Shown one piece after another: positions 25,754-33,787 of a stretch of DNA of 64,000 nucleotides. The translations under genes were made by a program, and so were the position numbers. Source of the DNA: Halorussus rarus. GTDB lineage: Archaea > Halobacteriota > Halobacteria > Halobacteriales > Haladaptataceae. The number at the start of each line of letters is the position of its first letter. The first letter of the stretch is position 1. The notes under the pieces are model-generated. The model was not told where the DNA came from. It did no database searches and saw only the letters and a list, made by a program, of their open reading frames with translations. The stretch is taken from contig NZ_QPMJ01000002.1 in NCBI RefSeq assembly GCF_003369835.1, forward strand, positions 868,001 to 932,000, given 5' to 3'.

Positions 25754-26392
25754 TCACTCCGCGTTCAGCGGGTCGGCCAGCGCGTCCTCGACGGGCTCGT
25801 CGCCCGAGAGCACCTCGAACGTGAGCCCGTAGGTGGCCTCCATCTCCAGGGCGGCGACCAGCGTCTCGGCGGCGTCCTCGCGGGGGATGTCGCCGTCCTT
25901 CCGGTCGAGGTCGGCGCCGGTCCGGATGCGGCCGGTGCCGTCCTCGTTCGTCAGCGCGCCCGGCCGGACGATGGTGTACGTCAGGTCGCTCTCGCGGAGT
26001 CGCTCGTCGGCCGCGGCCTTCGCGTTCAGGTACGGTCGGAGCTCTTCGGGGCTGTCCTCGGGCGAGTCGGCGTTGATGGAGCTCAGCATCACGAACCGGT
26101 CGGCGTCCTCGCGCTCGGCGGCCTCGATGAGGTTGATGGCGCCGTCGCGGTCGACGCCCTCCACGTCCTCACCGCCCGAGCCCGCGGCGAACACGACGGC
26201 GTCGCACCCCCGGACTGCGCTGGTGACGTCCTGCGTCAGGTCGGCGAGGACCGGCTCGGCGCCGAGCTCCTCGACGTCGGTGGTCTGGGCCTCGTCGCGG
26301 ACCATCCCGTGGACCTCGTGGTCCGACGCGGCCAGCAGCCGGGTGACGTGCTGGCCGACCTGCCCGTGCGAACCGGCTACGAGTACGTGCAT
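25754..26392 (-). CDS. Short-chain/NmrA-like NAD(P)-binding oxidoreductase
   Basis: Encodes 212 residues from ATG 26392; the longer frame upstream is a shadow of the SIMPL gene. The Rossmann motif GSHGQVGQ lies near residue 7-14, then DAVVFAAGSGG, the loop VMLSSINADSPEDSPEEL, and the YLNAKAAADERLRESDLTYTIVRPG region where Tyr/Lys-like residues sit. This is the SDR atypical (SDR_a5, YwnB-like) type that often binds NADPH without a clear reaction. It is common in haloarchaea. Confidence 0.9.
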   Translation of the reverse strand: MHVLVAGSHGQVGQHVTRLLAASDHEVHGMVRDEAQTTDVEELGAEPVLADLTQDVTSAVRGCDAVVFAAGSGGEDVEGVDRDGAINLIEAAEREDADRFVMLSSINADSPEDSPEELRPYLNAKAAADERLRESDLTYTIVRPGALTNEDGTGRIRTGADLDRKDGDIPREDAAETLVAALEMEATYGLTFEVLSGDEPVEDALADPLNAE

Positions 26393-26544
26393 GCGATACG
26401 AGAAGGGCTCGCGCTCGCAAGAGGCTTGTGACCGGGCGGGCGGCAGTCCCGTCGCGTCCGGTCGACGAGCGTCGGTCCCGCGGCGCGAGCGGTCGGGGGA
26501 CACGGTCGAGGAAAACCGGGGTGAGCTTCGAGTCGATGCGCCGG

Positions 26545-27306
26545 TCAGGCGCCGGTGGCGTTGTAGACGACCACCGCGTCCGCGGTGACGGTGACCGACC
26601 CGCTCTCGAAGGAGGTGGGCGCGCCGTTGCCGCCGGCGCTGGCCGCCGCGTAGTCGAGCGACTGCCGGATGACCGGGGAGGTCGAGACGTCGACCGTACT
26701 GACGGTGTGGACGCCCGCGAGTTCGAGTCCGGTCCCGTTCGCGGCCACGGCCGCCTTGCCGCGGGCGTTCTCGATAGCCTTGGCCAGCGCCCGCTCGCGA
26801 AGGTCGTTCCGGGTGTCCTGGGTGATTGTGAACCGGACGTCCTCGACGCGGGTCGCGCCGTTCTCGACCGCCGTGACGACGATCTCGCCGGCGCGCTCGG
26901 TCTCGTCGACCGTCACGACGAACGCGTGCTGGCCCCGGAACTTGGGCTCGGACGGGCTCTCCTCGTGGCGGTAGTTCTGGCCGATGTCGTACCGGGTCGA
27001 CGTGACCTGGTCGTCGCCCAGCCCCGCCTCCTCGAGCGCGCTCCGGAGCTGCGAGGCGTTCTCGGCGAGTCGCTGCCGGACGGTCTCGACCGAGTCGGCC
27101 CCCGCCGTGACGGCGACCCGGACGACCGCCCGGTCGGGCGCGGTCTGGACCTGTCCGGATGCCGACACCTGAACGGTCCGGTCGGCGTTCTGCGTCGGTC
27201 CGTCGACCGACTGCGGCGATGCGTTCGTGCTCAGCGAGCCGAATCCGGCGCAGCCGGCCGTCGCGGTCAGCAGCGCGAGCGCGAGGACGGCGAGTTTCCG
27301 TCTCAT
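26545..27306 (-). CDS. SIMPL (DUF541) lipoprotein
   Basis: Encodes 253 residues from ATG 27306. The signal RRKLAVLALALLTATAGC contains a lipobox Cys at about 19, so it is a Sec-type lipoprotein. The SIMPL domain follows: TVQVSASGQVQTAPDRAVVRVAVTA, TSTRYDIGQNYRHE, FVVTVDETERAGEIV and ALAKAIENARGKAAVAA. SIMPL proteins are exported, and several have oxidative-stress or lipopolysaccharide-binding roles in bacteria. It is convergent with nothing and head-to-head with the LOV regulator gene, 164 bases apart. Confidence 0.92.
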   Translation of the reverse strand: MRRKLAVLALALLTATAGCAGFGSLSTNASPQSVDGPTQNADRTVQVSASGQVQTAPDRAVVRVAVTAGADSVETVRQRLAENASQLRSALEEAGLGDDQVTSTRYDIGQNYRHEESPSEPKFRGQHAFVVTVDETERAGEIVVTAVENGATRVEDVRFTITQDTRNDLRERALAKAIENARGKAAVAANGTGLELAGVHTVSTVDVSTSPVIRQSLDYAAASAGGNGAPTSFESGSVTVTADAVVVYNATGA

Positions 27307-27470
27307 ACGCACGGCGGTTGTGCGGGATGGAAGAAAGCAGTACCGTAGAGTGAAAGAAACGTTTGAGCCATCGCGCCGCGAGCGAGAACTGTCGACCGTA
27401 GGGGCCCCGCGACCGCGGCCGGCGCGCAATTGAGGGGAACTTACAAATCAGCGGCCCCTCAGTCCGACGC

Positions 27471-29060
27471 ATGGCCGGGACTGAGGGAGAGCCCGAGGTC
27501 GACTTCGAGCTCAAGGAGCGCGCGATGGACGAGGCCCCGGTCGGGATCACGATCTCCGACCCGGACCGCGAGGACAACCAGCTGATCTACGCCAACGAGG
27601 CGTTCGAGCGCCTGACGGGCTACCCCAGCGAGGAGATCCTGGGCCGGAACTGCCGGTTCCTCCAGGGCGAGGAGTCGGACTCCGAGGCCGTCGCGGCGAT
27701 GGGCGAGGCGGTCGCCGCCGAGGAGGCGGTGACGGTCGAACTGGTGAACTACCGGGCCGACAGCGAGGCGTTCTGGAACGAGGTGACAATCGCGCCCCTC
27801 AGGGACGGGGACGGCGAGGTCACCCACTTCGTCGGGTTCCAGAACGACGTCACGGCCCGCAAGGAGGCCGAGCTGGAGGTCGAGCGGCGCAAGCGCGACC
27901 TCGAACACCTCGTCGGTCGCATCAACGGACTGCTCGAGGACGTCACCGAGACGCTGATGCGCTCGACCTCCCGGGCGGAGGACGAGCGCGGCGTGACCGA
28001 GCGCCTCGCCGCCGCAGACCCGTACGCGTTCGCCTGGTTCGGCGAGCTCGACCTGGTCGCGGAGGCCGTCGTCCCGTCGGCGTGGGCCGGCGAGGGCGAC
28101 GCGCTCGACGGCGTCGCGATAGACGTCGACGCCGACGACCCGACCGCTCGGGCGTTCGACGCGCAGTCGATACAGACGGGCGTCGTCGACGGGACCGCCT
28201 GCGCCGACCGCGTGCCGGGCGCCCGGTCGCTGGCCGCGGTCCCGGTCGCGTACCGCGACACGGTGTACGGCGTGCTGACCGTCTACTCGGACGAGCCCGA
28301 CGCGTTCGACGAGCGAGAGACCGTCGTCCTGGAGGCGCTGGGTCGGACGGTCGGGACCGCCATCAACGCCCGGGAGAGCAGCAAGGCGCTCACTGCCGAC
28401 AATCCGGTCGAACTCGAGTTCGGCGTGCGCGACCGGGGGCTGTTCTTCGTCGACCTCTCAGCCCGAGGCGACTGCCGGCTCGAGTACCTGGGGTCGGTCA
28501 ACCAGGAGGGCGCGGCGCTCTCGATGTTCTTCACGACCGACGCCGCGCCCGAGCGCATCGAAGAGCTGGCCGCCGACGTCCCGGAGGTCGAGGACGCGAC
28601 GCTCGTCAGCGGCGACGACGAGTCGAACCTCTTCGAGTTCCGGCTCGCCGACGGCACGGTGGTCGCCGACCTCGCCGAGCGGGGCGCGAAGACCCGAGAG
28701 ATGTCGGCCGAAGGCGGGACGGGGCGGCTCATCCTCGAACTCCCGCCGGCGGTCGACTCCCGGGCGATCGCGGACCTCGTCCGGGAGCGCGTGCCCGGAA
28801 GCGAACTCCTCGCCCACCGGGAGCGCGACCGCCCGGCGACCACGCGGGGCGAGTTCGTCGCGGCGCTGGGCGAGCGGCTCACCGACCGGCAGGTCACGGC
28901 GCTCCAGAAGGCATACTTCGGGGGGTACTACGACCCCAGTCGCTCGACCACGGGCGACGAACTGGCCGAGTCGATGGGCATCTCGCGGGCGACGTTCCAC
29001 CAGCACCTCCGGGCGGCCGAGCGGAAGCTGATCGGCGAGTTCGTCGACGCGGGTATCTGA
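27471..29060 (+). CDS. LOV-PAS/GAF/HTH-10 regulator of bacterio-opsin-activator (Bat) type
   Basis: Encodes 529 residues. The N-terminal PAS domain is a canonical LOV photosensor: GRNCRFLQG at 58-66 with the adduct Cys61, plus flavin-contact Asn93 (NYRAD), Asn103 (FWNE) and Gln124 (FVGFQ). A coiled linker (VERRKRDLEHLVGRI), a GAF domain (about 155-300), the bacterio-opsin-activator region (about 315-470), and a C-terminal HTH-10 helix pair (LTDRQVTALQKAYFGGYYDPSR, SMGISRATFHQHLRAAERKLI) follow. Bat proteins activate bop/brp and carotenoid genes. The adjacent phytoene synthase supports that role; light sensing is inferred from the residues. Confidence 0.93.
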   Translation: MAGTEGEPEVDFELKERAMDEAPVGITISDPDREDNQLIYANEAFERLTGYPSEEILGRNCRFLQGEESDSEAVAAMGEAVAAEEAVTVELVNYRADSEAFWNEVTIAPLRDGDGEVTHFVGFQNDVTARKEAELEVERRKRDLEHLVGRINGLLEDVTETLMRSTSRAEDERGVTERLAAADPYAFAWFGELDLVAEAVVPSAWAGEGDALDGVAIDVDADDPTARAFDAQSIQTGVVDGTACADRVPGARSLAAVPVAYRDTVYGVLTVYSDEPDAFDERETVVLEALGRTVGTAINARESSKALTADNPVELEFGVRDRGLFFVDLSARGDCRLEYLGSVNQEGAALSMFFTTDAAPERIEELAADVPEVEDATLVSGDDESNLFEFRLADGTVVADLAERGAKTREMSAEGGTGRLILELPPAVDSRAIADLVRERVPGSELLAHRERDRPATTRGEFVAALGERLTDRQVTALQKAYFGGYYDPSRSTTGDELAESMGISRATFHQHLRAAERKLIGEFVDAGI

Positions 29061-29170
29061 CTGGTAAGGTATCCTCCTTTTCCGAATCCGACGCTTTCGT
29101 CCATCCGAGCGGGGGCCTCCGCGCCGGCGCGGGCGCCGCGACCCGGATGCGAAGCGCCCCCGAGAGACCC

Positions 29171-29317
29171 ATGCCGAACTGTGACCACTGCGGAAGCTAC
29201 GTTTCGAACGCCTTCGTGCGCGTCTTCGCCGACGAGCGCGGCCGGATAGGCGCCTGTCCGGAGTGCTCCGCGAACGCGGGCATCGTCCAGGTGGCGATGA
29301 GCAGGACCGAGTCGTGA
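29171..29317 (+). CDS. Small zinc-finger protein (DUF7563-like)
   Basis: Encodes 48 residues: CDHCGSYVSNAFVRVFADER then CPECSANAG. Two CxxC pairs about 25 residues apart match the small haloarchaeal zinc-finger family I recall as DUF7563. It lies between the Bat-type gene and crtB, both same strand, so it may be co-transcribed and adjust their expression. Function unknown. Confidence 0.7.
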   Translation: MPNCDHCGSYVSNAFVRVFADERGRIGACPECSANAGIVQVAMSRTES

Positions 29318-29354
29318 CCGTCGGCGTCCCGACCCCCGAACGGAGACGATACCC

Positions 29355-30365
29355 ATGGTGACGAACGAGCAACTCCGGACGAGCAGAGCGGTACAGCGAC
29401 GGACCGGCCGGACGTTCCACGTGGCGACCCGGTTCCTCCCCGAGCGGGCGCGCTATCCGACGTACGTGCTGTACGCGTTCTTCCGGACCGCCGACGACGT
29501 CGTCGACGACCCCGACCCGGACGCGCCGGCCGAGCAGCGGGCCGAACTCGCCCGACTCCGCGAGGCCGCGCTCGGCGAGCGCGAGACCGACGACCCGGTG
29601 CTCGCGGCGTTCGACGACGTGCGCGAGCGCCGGGGCATCCCCGACCGGGAGGTCCGCGAGTTCGTCGACGCCATGGCGGCCGACGTCGACCCGGAGGGGT
29701 ACGACACCGGCGACGAACTGGCGGGCTACCTCCGGGGGTCGTCGGTCGCGGTCGCCTACATGATGCTGGCCGTGATGGACCCCGAGAATCGCGAGGCGGC
29801 CCGACCCCACGCGAAGGCGCTCGCCGAGGCGTTCCAGCTCACGAACTTCCTCCGGGACGTCCGGGAGGACGTCACCGAGTACGGCCGGGTGTACCTCCCG
29901 CGCGAGACGCTCGCGGAGCACGGCGTCTCGACGGACGCGGTCCGCGACCTGCGCTTCTCCGAGGGGGTCGCCGCCGCGGTCCGGGCCGAACTCCGGCGCA
30001 CCGAAGAGCGCTACCGCGAGGGGGTCGCCGGCATCGAGCACCTGCCCGCGGACTGCCAGTTCCCCGTGCTGCTCTCGGCGGTGCTGTACGCCGAGCACCA
30101 CCGGCTCGTCCGCGAGCGCGACTACGACGTGATCTCGGCGACGCCGAGCCTCGGCTACCGCGATTACCTCCGACTGGTCGCGCGGACCTGGTGGCACTGG
30201 CGGCGCGAGCGCGACCCCGAGGCGGTCTTCTACCGGGCGAGCGCGATTTCAGCAGAGGACGGGATGGAACCGGAGGAGGGGACCGGGCTGTCCGGTGCGA
30301 CCAGACGGACGGGGTCGGGCTGTCAGGTCGTGGATCGGCTGCGGTCGTGGTGGCCCGTGGGGTGA
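29355..30365 (+). CDS. crtB: Phytoene/squalene synthase
   Basis: Encodes 336 residues. It condenses two geranylgeranyl diphosphates to phytoene, the first committed step of C40/C50 carotenoids. Aspartate-rich motif 1 is DDVVDD at 47-52, motif 2 is in LRDVREDVTEYGRVYLP near residue 170, and YAFFRTADD and FQLTNFLRD are conserved. The C-terminal about 40 residues are haloarchaeal and not conserved. The gene lies two genes downstream of the LOV/Bat-like regulator, a linkage known around bop loci. Confidence 0.94.
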   Translation: MVTNEQLRTSRAVQRRTGRTFHVATRFLPERARYPTYVLYAFFRTADDVVDDPDPDAPAEQRAELARLREAALGERETDDPVLAAFDDVRERRGIPDREVREFVDAMAADVDPEGYDTGDELAGYLRGSSVAVAYMMLAVMDPENREAARPHAKALAEAFQLTNFLRDVREDVTEYGRVYLPRETLAEHGVSTDAVRDLRFSEGVAAAVRAELRRTEERYREGVAGIEHLPADCQFPVLLSAVLYAEHHRLVRERDYDVISATPSLGYRDYLRLVARTWWHWRRERDPEAVFYRASAISAEDGMEPEEGTGLSGATRRTGSGCQVVDRLRSWWPVG

Positions 30366-30526
30366 CTGGGGGTCGGTGATTTATTACCGAGTTGACGTTC
30401 TAACTAGTAGTCGGTTCCCGCGTCACACGAGACGCTCTCGAACGCTACCCGACTGACGTAGTGCTGGAATTGCTCCTCGAAAGACGAACCAGAAAGCATT
30501 CATTCTGGTTGTCAATCAGAAATGAC

Positions 30527-31384
30527 ATGCAACGGCGTCAGTTCCTCGCAGGCGGAGCCGCCCTCCTCTCCGTCAGTCTCGCCGGATGCGCCCACCCCTC
30601 TGTCGTTCTCGATCTGGACGACGCGACGGCGGACGAGATCGCCGACGAAGTTTCGATGACCGCCGAGCCGGGTTCCGAGGAGTACAACCTCCTGACATCG
30701 GCCCGCGAGAACGGCTCGGCGACACGGAGCGGCCGATACGAGCTTTTCGACCGCACCAGCGCTGTCCGGGTCAACGATACCTTCTACAGCGTTTCCGAGA
30801 CGCGACTCGAGAGCAGCGAGGTGACGGTCTACGAGGTCCTCATCGACTTCGATCCGGAGAATACGACGCCGGAACTCGGCAAGATAGAGTACGAGGACCT
30901 CCCCGAGGTGGACCGCGACAACCTCGCGTCCGTTTTGTCGGAGGAACGCCGGACGGGCCACGACGGATACGACGTGGGCGTCGGTTATGGAAGCGCCGAA
31001 GAGGTGGGGAACGACTCGGTGTTCGTCCCGGAGCGACAGTACGACATCCTCGTCCACGATGGGAACCGGTATCGGGTCGCAGTCGACTCCCGAGACGCCT
31101 CCGAGGCCGAGTACCGATACGAGGTGACGGAGATCGCTCCCGATGTCCACACCTTCGTTGACCAGATTCGCGAGCGGTACCTGTTCGCGCTCACGGATCT
31201 GTCCGACGACGAGCGGGCGGTCGTCGAGGGAGCAATTGAGGGAGGGTACTTCGAGGACGATGACGCCTTCCGGTCGGTGATCGACCGCATTCGAGAGCAC
31301 CGGGGATTGAGCGTACACGATTTCTACGGGACGTGGCTCCTCGAGTACGAGGGTGTCGAGTACATCACCTACGTTGAGTGGTGA
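30527..31384 (+). CDS. Tat-exported lipoprotein, unknown
   Basis: Encodes 285 residues. The start is set by the signal MQRRQFLAGGAALLSVSLAGC, which has twin arginines and a lipobox Cys at 21, although the frame extends upstream to 30461. The mature part is acidic, mixed alpha/beta, with no recognised domain; a FYSVSE and VYEVLIDFDPEN pattern suggests repeats of beta strands. It is the last gene before GC content falls. Function unknown. Confidence 0.82.
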   Translation: MQRRQFLAGGAALLSVSLAGCAHPSVVLDLDDATADEIADEVSMTAEPGSEEYNLLTSARENGSATRSGRYELFDRTSAVRVNDTFYSVSETRLESSEVTVYEVLIDFDPENTTPELGKIEYEDLPEVDRDNLASVLSEERRTGHDGYDVGVGYGSAEEVGNDSVFVPERQYDILVHDGNRYRVAVDSRDASEAEYRYEVTEIAPDVHTFVDQIRERYLFALTDLSDDERAVVEGAIEGGYFEDDDAFRSVIDRIREHRGLSVHDFYGTWLLEYEGVEYITYVEW

Positions 31385-31431
31385 GTACTGCGCTTCGCCG
31401 ACCAGTTCCTCGACCGACGACGCGGCCGGAA

Positions 31432-31560
31432 TCACCCGCTCGTCCAGTTGTGCTCGAAGTTCTGGTACAACTGCACGATCCCGTCCGCCGGCCGAATCTC
31501 GAACGTGAACGTCAGCAGCTCCGCGTCCCACGAGACGCAGTGGTCGTAGCTGGCCTCGGC
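31432..31560 (-). pseudogene. C-terminal gene fragment without a start
   Basis: On the minus strand, a frame reads AEASYDHCVSWDAELLTF and then a FEIRPADGIVQLYQNFEHNW ending before a TGA at 31432-31434. The composition looks like a real protein tail, but no start or upstream domain is present: the frame runs directly into the DUF3592 stop at 31562. It is probably the remnant of a gene cut by rearrangement at the edge of the core region. Parent family not recognised. Confidence 0.4.
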
Positions 31561-31561
31561 A

Positions 31562-32023
31562 CTACCCCTTGATTGCCGAGCGAGCAGCACCCACGAGGAA
31601 CAAGGCGCCGAACCCGATCACGAGAAACGGCTTGTTGCTACTCTCGTGTCTCAGATACGCGTTACCGGGAGACGCTGTCGGGACGTATGCCGTCACGGTC
31701 GCTCCGGACTCGTACCCCTTCAGTTGAGCCCTGGCTTTCTCCTCGCTCCCGAATTCCCTCGGGAGTTCGCCCGGATACACGTTCGAGGCGGTGTAGGTCT
31801 CGCCCTCGTAGGTGTAATTGAACGTCGCACGTGGCGTGTACGTGTTACCCTTCCCCGTGTTCGTCTCCACCGACGTCGAGATGATCGTCGCATCCACCTC
31901 CTCCGCGGAGTCCAGAGCGGCTGTCTGTTGACTGTAACTGTAGACACCGTATGCCATCGTAGCGAGTCCGACAAGCAGGGCTCCGATGATTCGGATTTTT
32001 CTGGAGGGGGCGTTGAACTCCAT
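31562..32023 (-). CDS. DUF3592 membrane protein
   Basis: Encodes 153 residues. A first hydrophobic helix (about 9-28, GALLVGLATMAYGVYSY), a beta-rich extracytoplasmic-like middle with TPRATFNYTYEGETYTASN and YPGELPREFGSEEKA, and a second helix (about 132-149, FLVIGFGALFLVGAA) match DUF3592. The family is small, membrane-bound and of unknown function. It lies directly upstream (minus direction) of the gene fragment. Confidence 0.82.
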   Translation of the reverse strand: MEFNAPSRKIRIIGALLVGLATMAYGVYSYSQQTAALDSAEEVDATIISTSVETNTGKGNTYTPRATFNYTYEGETYTASNVYPGELPREFGSEEKARAQLKGYESGATVTAYVPTASPGNAYLRHESSNKPFLVIGFGALFLVGAARSAIKG

Positions 32024-32080
32024 GCCAAAACGTTCAAATCCGTGACTGATGTCTCTGTTGGAATATTATCGTGTATTCGG

Positions 32081-32560
32081 TTATACCGAAGAATGCGTTG
32101 ACATTGACGGCCCAAAGACCGAGTACAGAGTCCTGTTCTTCGACGCCGAATGAGGAAATGACCGCTCCTCGATTTCGATCTTGAACGAGCCCCTCCGCCG
32201 ACGGGTTACCGGGAATCCCGACCCGCTCAGGAGGTCCTGCTCCAGGTCGGCGTACTCCTCGCCCATGTCGGCCAGCGTCGAGAGCCGATCGCCGTCGACG
32301 TGGTGCGGACAGTCCATCGCGTCGTCGACGACCAGCTCCGGGTGCTCGTCGCGCTCGATCAGGACCTCCACGTGGAGGAGGGTCTCCTCGAAGCGCCGGA
32401 GGAGAATTACGTCGACGTCGAGCGGCAGACCGTCGGTGAGTTCCGTCTCTGCACGAGGTCCGGAGGTCGAGAGGTTTCGGCGGAAGGCGCTCTTGATCTT
32501 CGAGCGCATTTCGTCGGTCAGCACGCGATCCATCGGCCAGTCGGTGTTGAGTTTGCTCAT
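32081..32560 (-). CDS. Hypothetical protein
   Basis: Encodes 159 residues from the ATG at 32560 (MSKLNTDWPMDRVLTDEM); the frame extends further upstream but with an atypical Leu/Arg-rich leader. It is acidic and mostly polar, with a DVDVILLRRFEETLLHVEVLIERDEHPEL segment suggesting a beta-alpha domain. No family is recognised, and there are no TM segments. It is alone, 57 bases from the DUF3592 gene. Confidence 0.6.
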   Translation of the reverse strand: MSKLNTDWPMDRVLTDEMRSKIKSAFRRNLSTSGPRAETELTDGLPLDVDVILLRRFEETLLHVEVLIERDEHPELVVDDAMDCPHHVDGDRLSTLADMGEEYADLEQDLLSGSGFPVTRRRRGSFKIEIEERSFPHSASKNRTLYSVFGPSMSTHSSV

Positions 32561-32910
32561 GGTGAGTCCGTGGTGCAGCTCGTGGTGGTCGGTCGCTTCG
32601 ACGTAGCGTACTGCGGAGAGAGGCGGTAAGAAGCTCAGCCATGGACGGAGTGGAAGTGAAGAGGTCTTGTTTAGGCGAAGTGAGACAGCCAGATTTCTTG
32701 CGCTGAGGGCGTCAGCACCGTGCACAGTGTAGAACAGATATATAAGACAAATAACGAAACTGTTAATTGAATTGTTGCTACATCTTCATTTGTGACAGCC
32801 CTCCAACCCCGAATCACAATTATTCATCAGTGCCCTGTCTCCGGTTTCTTTGGGCGAAGTGAGCGTTTTCAACCGAACAGTCTCTGTTGGCCACCTCATG
32901 GTGATAGCGA
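32561..32910. promoter_or_regulatory. AT-rich divergent promoter region before the ABC-2 exporter
   Basis: About 350 bases. A TATA-like core, cagatatataagac, is at about 32,735-32,747, and a run of AT-rich DNA follows to 32,830. The phrase ggcgaagtgag occurs near 32,667 and again near 32,852. No gene is supported; the region likely drives the ABC operon at 32,911 and the minus-strand hypothetical gene. Confidence 0.45.
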
Positions 32911-33786
32911 ATGAAACTCAGCATCGAAAACCTCGGAAAGCAGTACGGTGGAGACACCTGGGGGATTCGAGAAATCTCGTTGGAACTTGAAGATGGTATT
33001 CATGGGCTTCTCGGACCAAACGGTGCTGGGAAGTCGACGTTGATGGGGATTCTTTCGACAGTAGTGAAGCCGACGACGGGAACGGTGTACTGGAACGGGA
33101 CCGACATCGTTGAGTCGCCTGGTGTCGTTCGCTCGGTTCTCGGGTATCTCCCGCAGGAATTCGGGCTCTATCCGGATCTGACACTCGAGGAGTTCTTGGA
33201 ATACGTCGCCGCGCTCCGTGGTCTTGATAGCGAAACTGCCAGTGCTCGTATCGACGAGATGATCACACTCACGAATCTCGTCGACGTCAGGAATCGAAAA
33301 CTAAAGACTTTCTCCGGCGGGATGCGTCAGCGTGTCGGAATCGCGCAAGCGCTGCTCAACGATCCGGATCTGCTCATCGTCGACGAACCGACTGTCGGCT
33401 TGGATCCAGAAGAGCGTGTCCGTCTGCGGAGTGCACTTGCAAACACTGCTACGGATCGCATCGTTCTCCTCTCGACGCACATCGTCCCGGATGTCGAAGC
33501 AACCGCAAACGAACTTGCGATCCTCGAAAACGGACGGCTGGTGACACACTCGACCGTGGATCAGTTCGTCGAACGCGTATCCGGCACAGTCTATGAGTGC
33601 CTCGTCTCACAGTCGGAACTCTCCGCGCTCAGAGGGGACTATCAGGTGTGTAGCACAGTCCAGCGTTCCGATGGCGTCAAAGTTCGACTAATCGCCGAGA
33701 CACGCCCGACCGAAACTGCCGAGGTAGTACCCGCGACGCTCGAGGATGCATATCTCGACGCGGTCGACCAACCCACTGAGGTGTGA
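32911..33786 (+). CDS. ABC transporter ATP-binding protein (ABC-2 exporter)
   Basis: Encodes 291 residues. Walker A GPNGAGKS lies near 37-44, the Q-loop is YLPQEFGLYPDLTL, the signature FSGGMRQR is followed by LLIVDEPTVGLD, and the H-loop is STHIVPDVEAT. GC content and codon use are lower than upstream, suggesting transfer. It is followed after 1 base by a 551-residue ABC-2 permease; together they form an exporter of unknown substrate, possibly peptide or lipid. Confidence 0.94.
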   Translation: MKLSIENLGKQYGGDTWGIREISLELEDGIHGLLGPNGAGKSTLMGILSTVVKPTTGTVYWNGTDIVESPGVVRSVLGYLPQEFGLYPDLTLEEFLEYVAALRGLDSETASARIDEMITLTNLVDVRNRKLKTFSGGMRQRVGIAQALLNDPDLLIVDEPTVGLDPEERVRLRSALANTATDRIVLLSTHIVPDVEATANELAILENGRLVTHSTVDQFVERVSGTVYECLVSQSELSALRGDYQVCSTVQRSDGVKVRLIAETRPTETAEVVPATLEDAYLDAVDQPTEV

Positions 33787-33787
33787 A

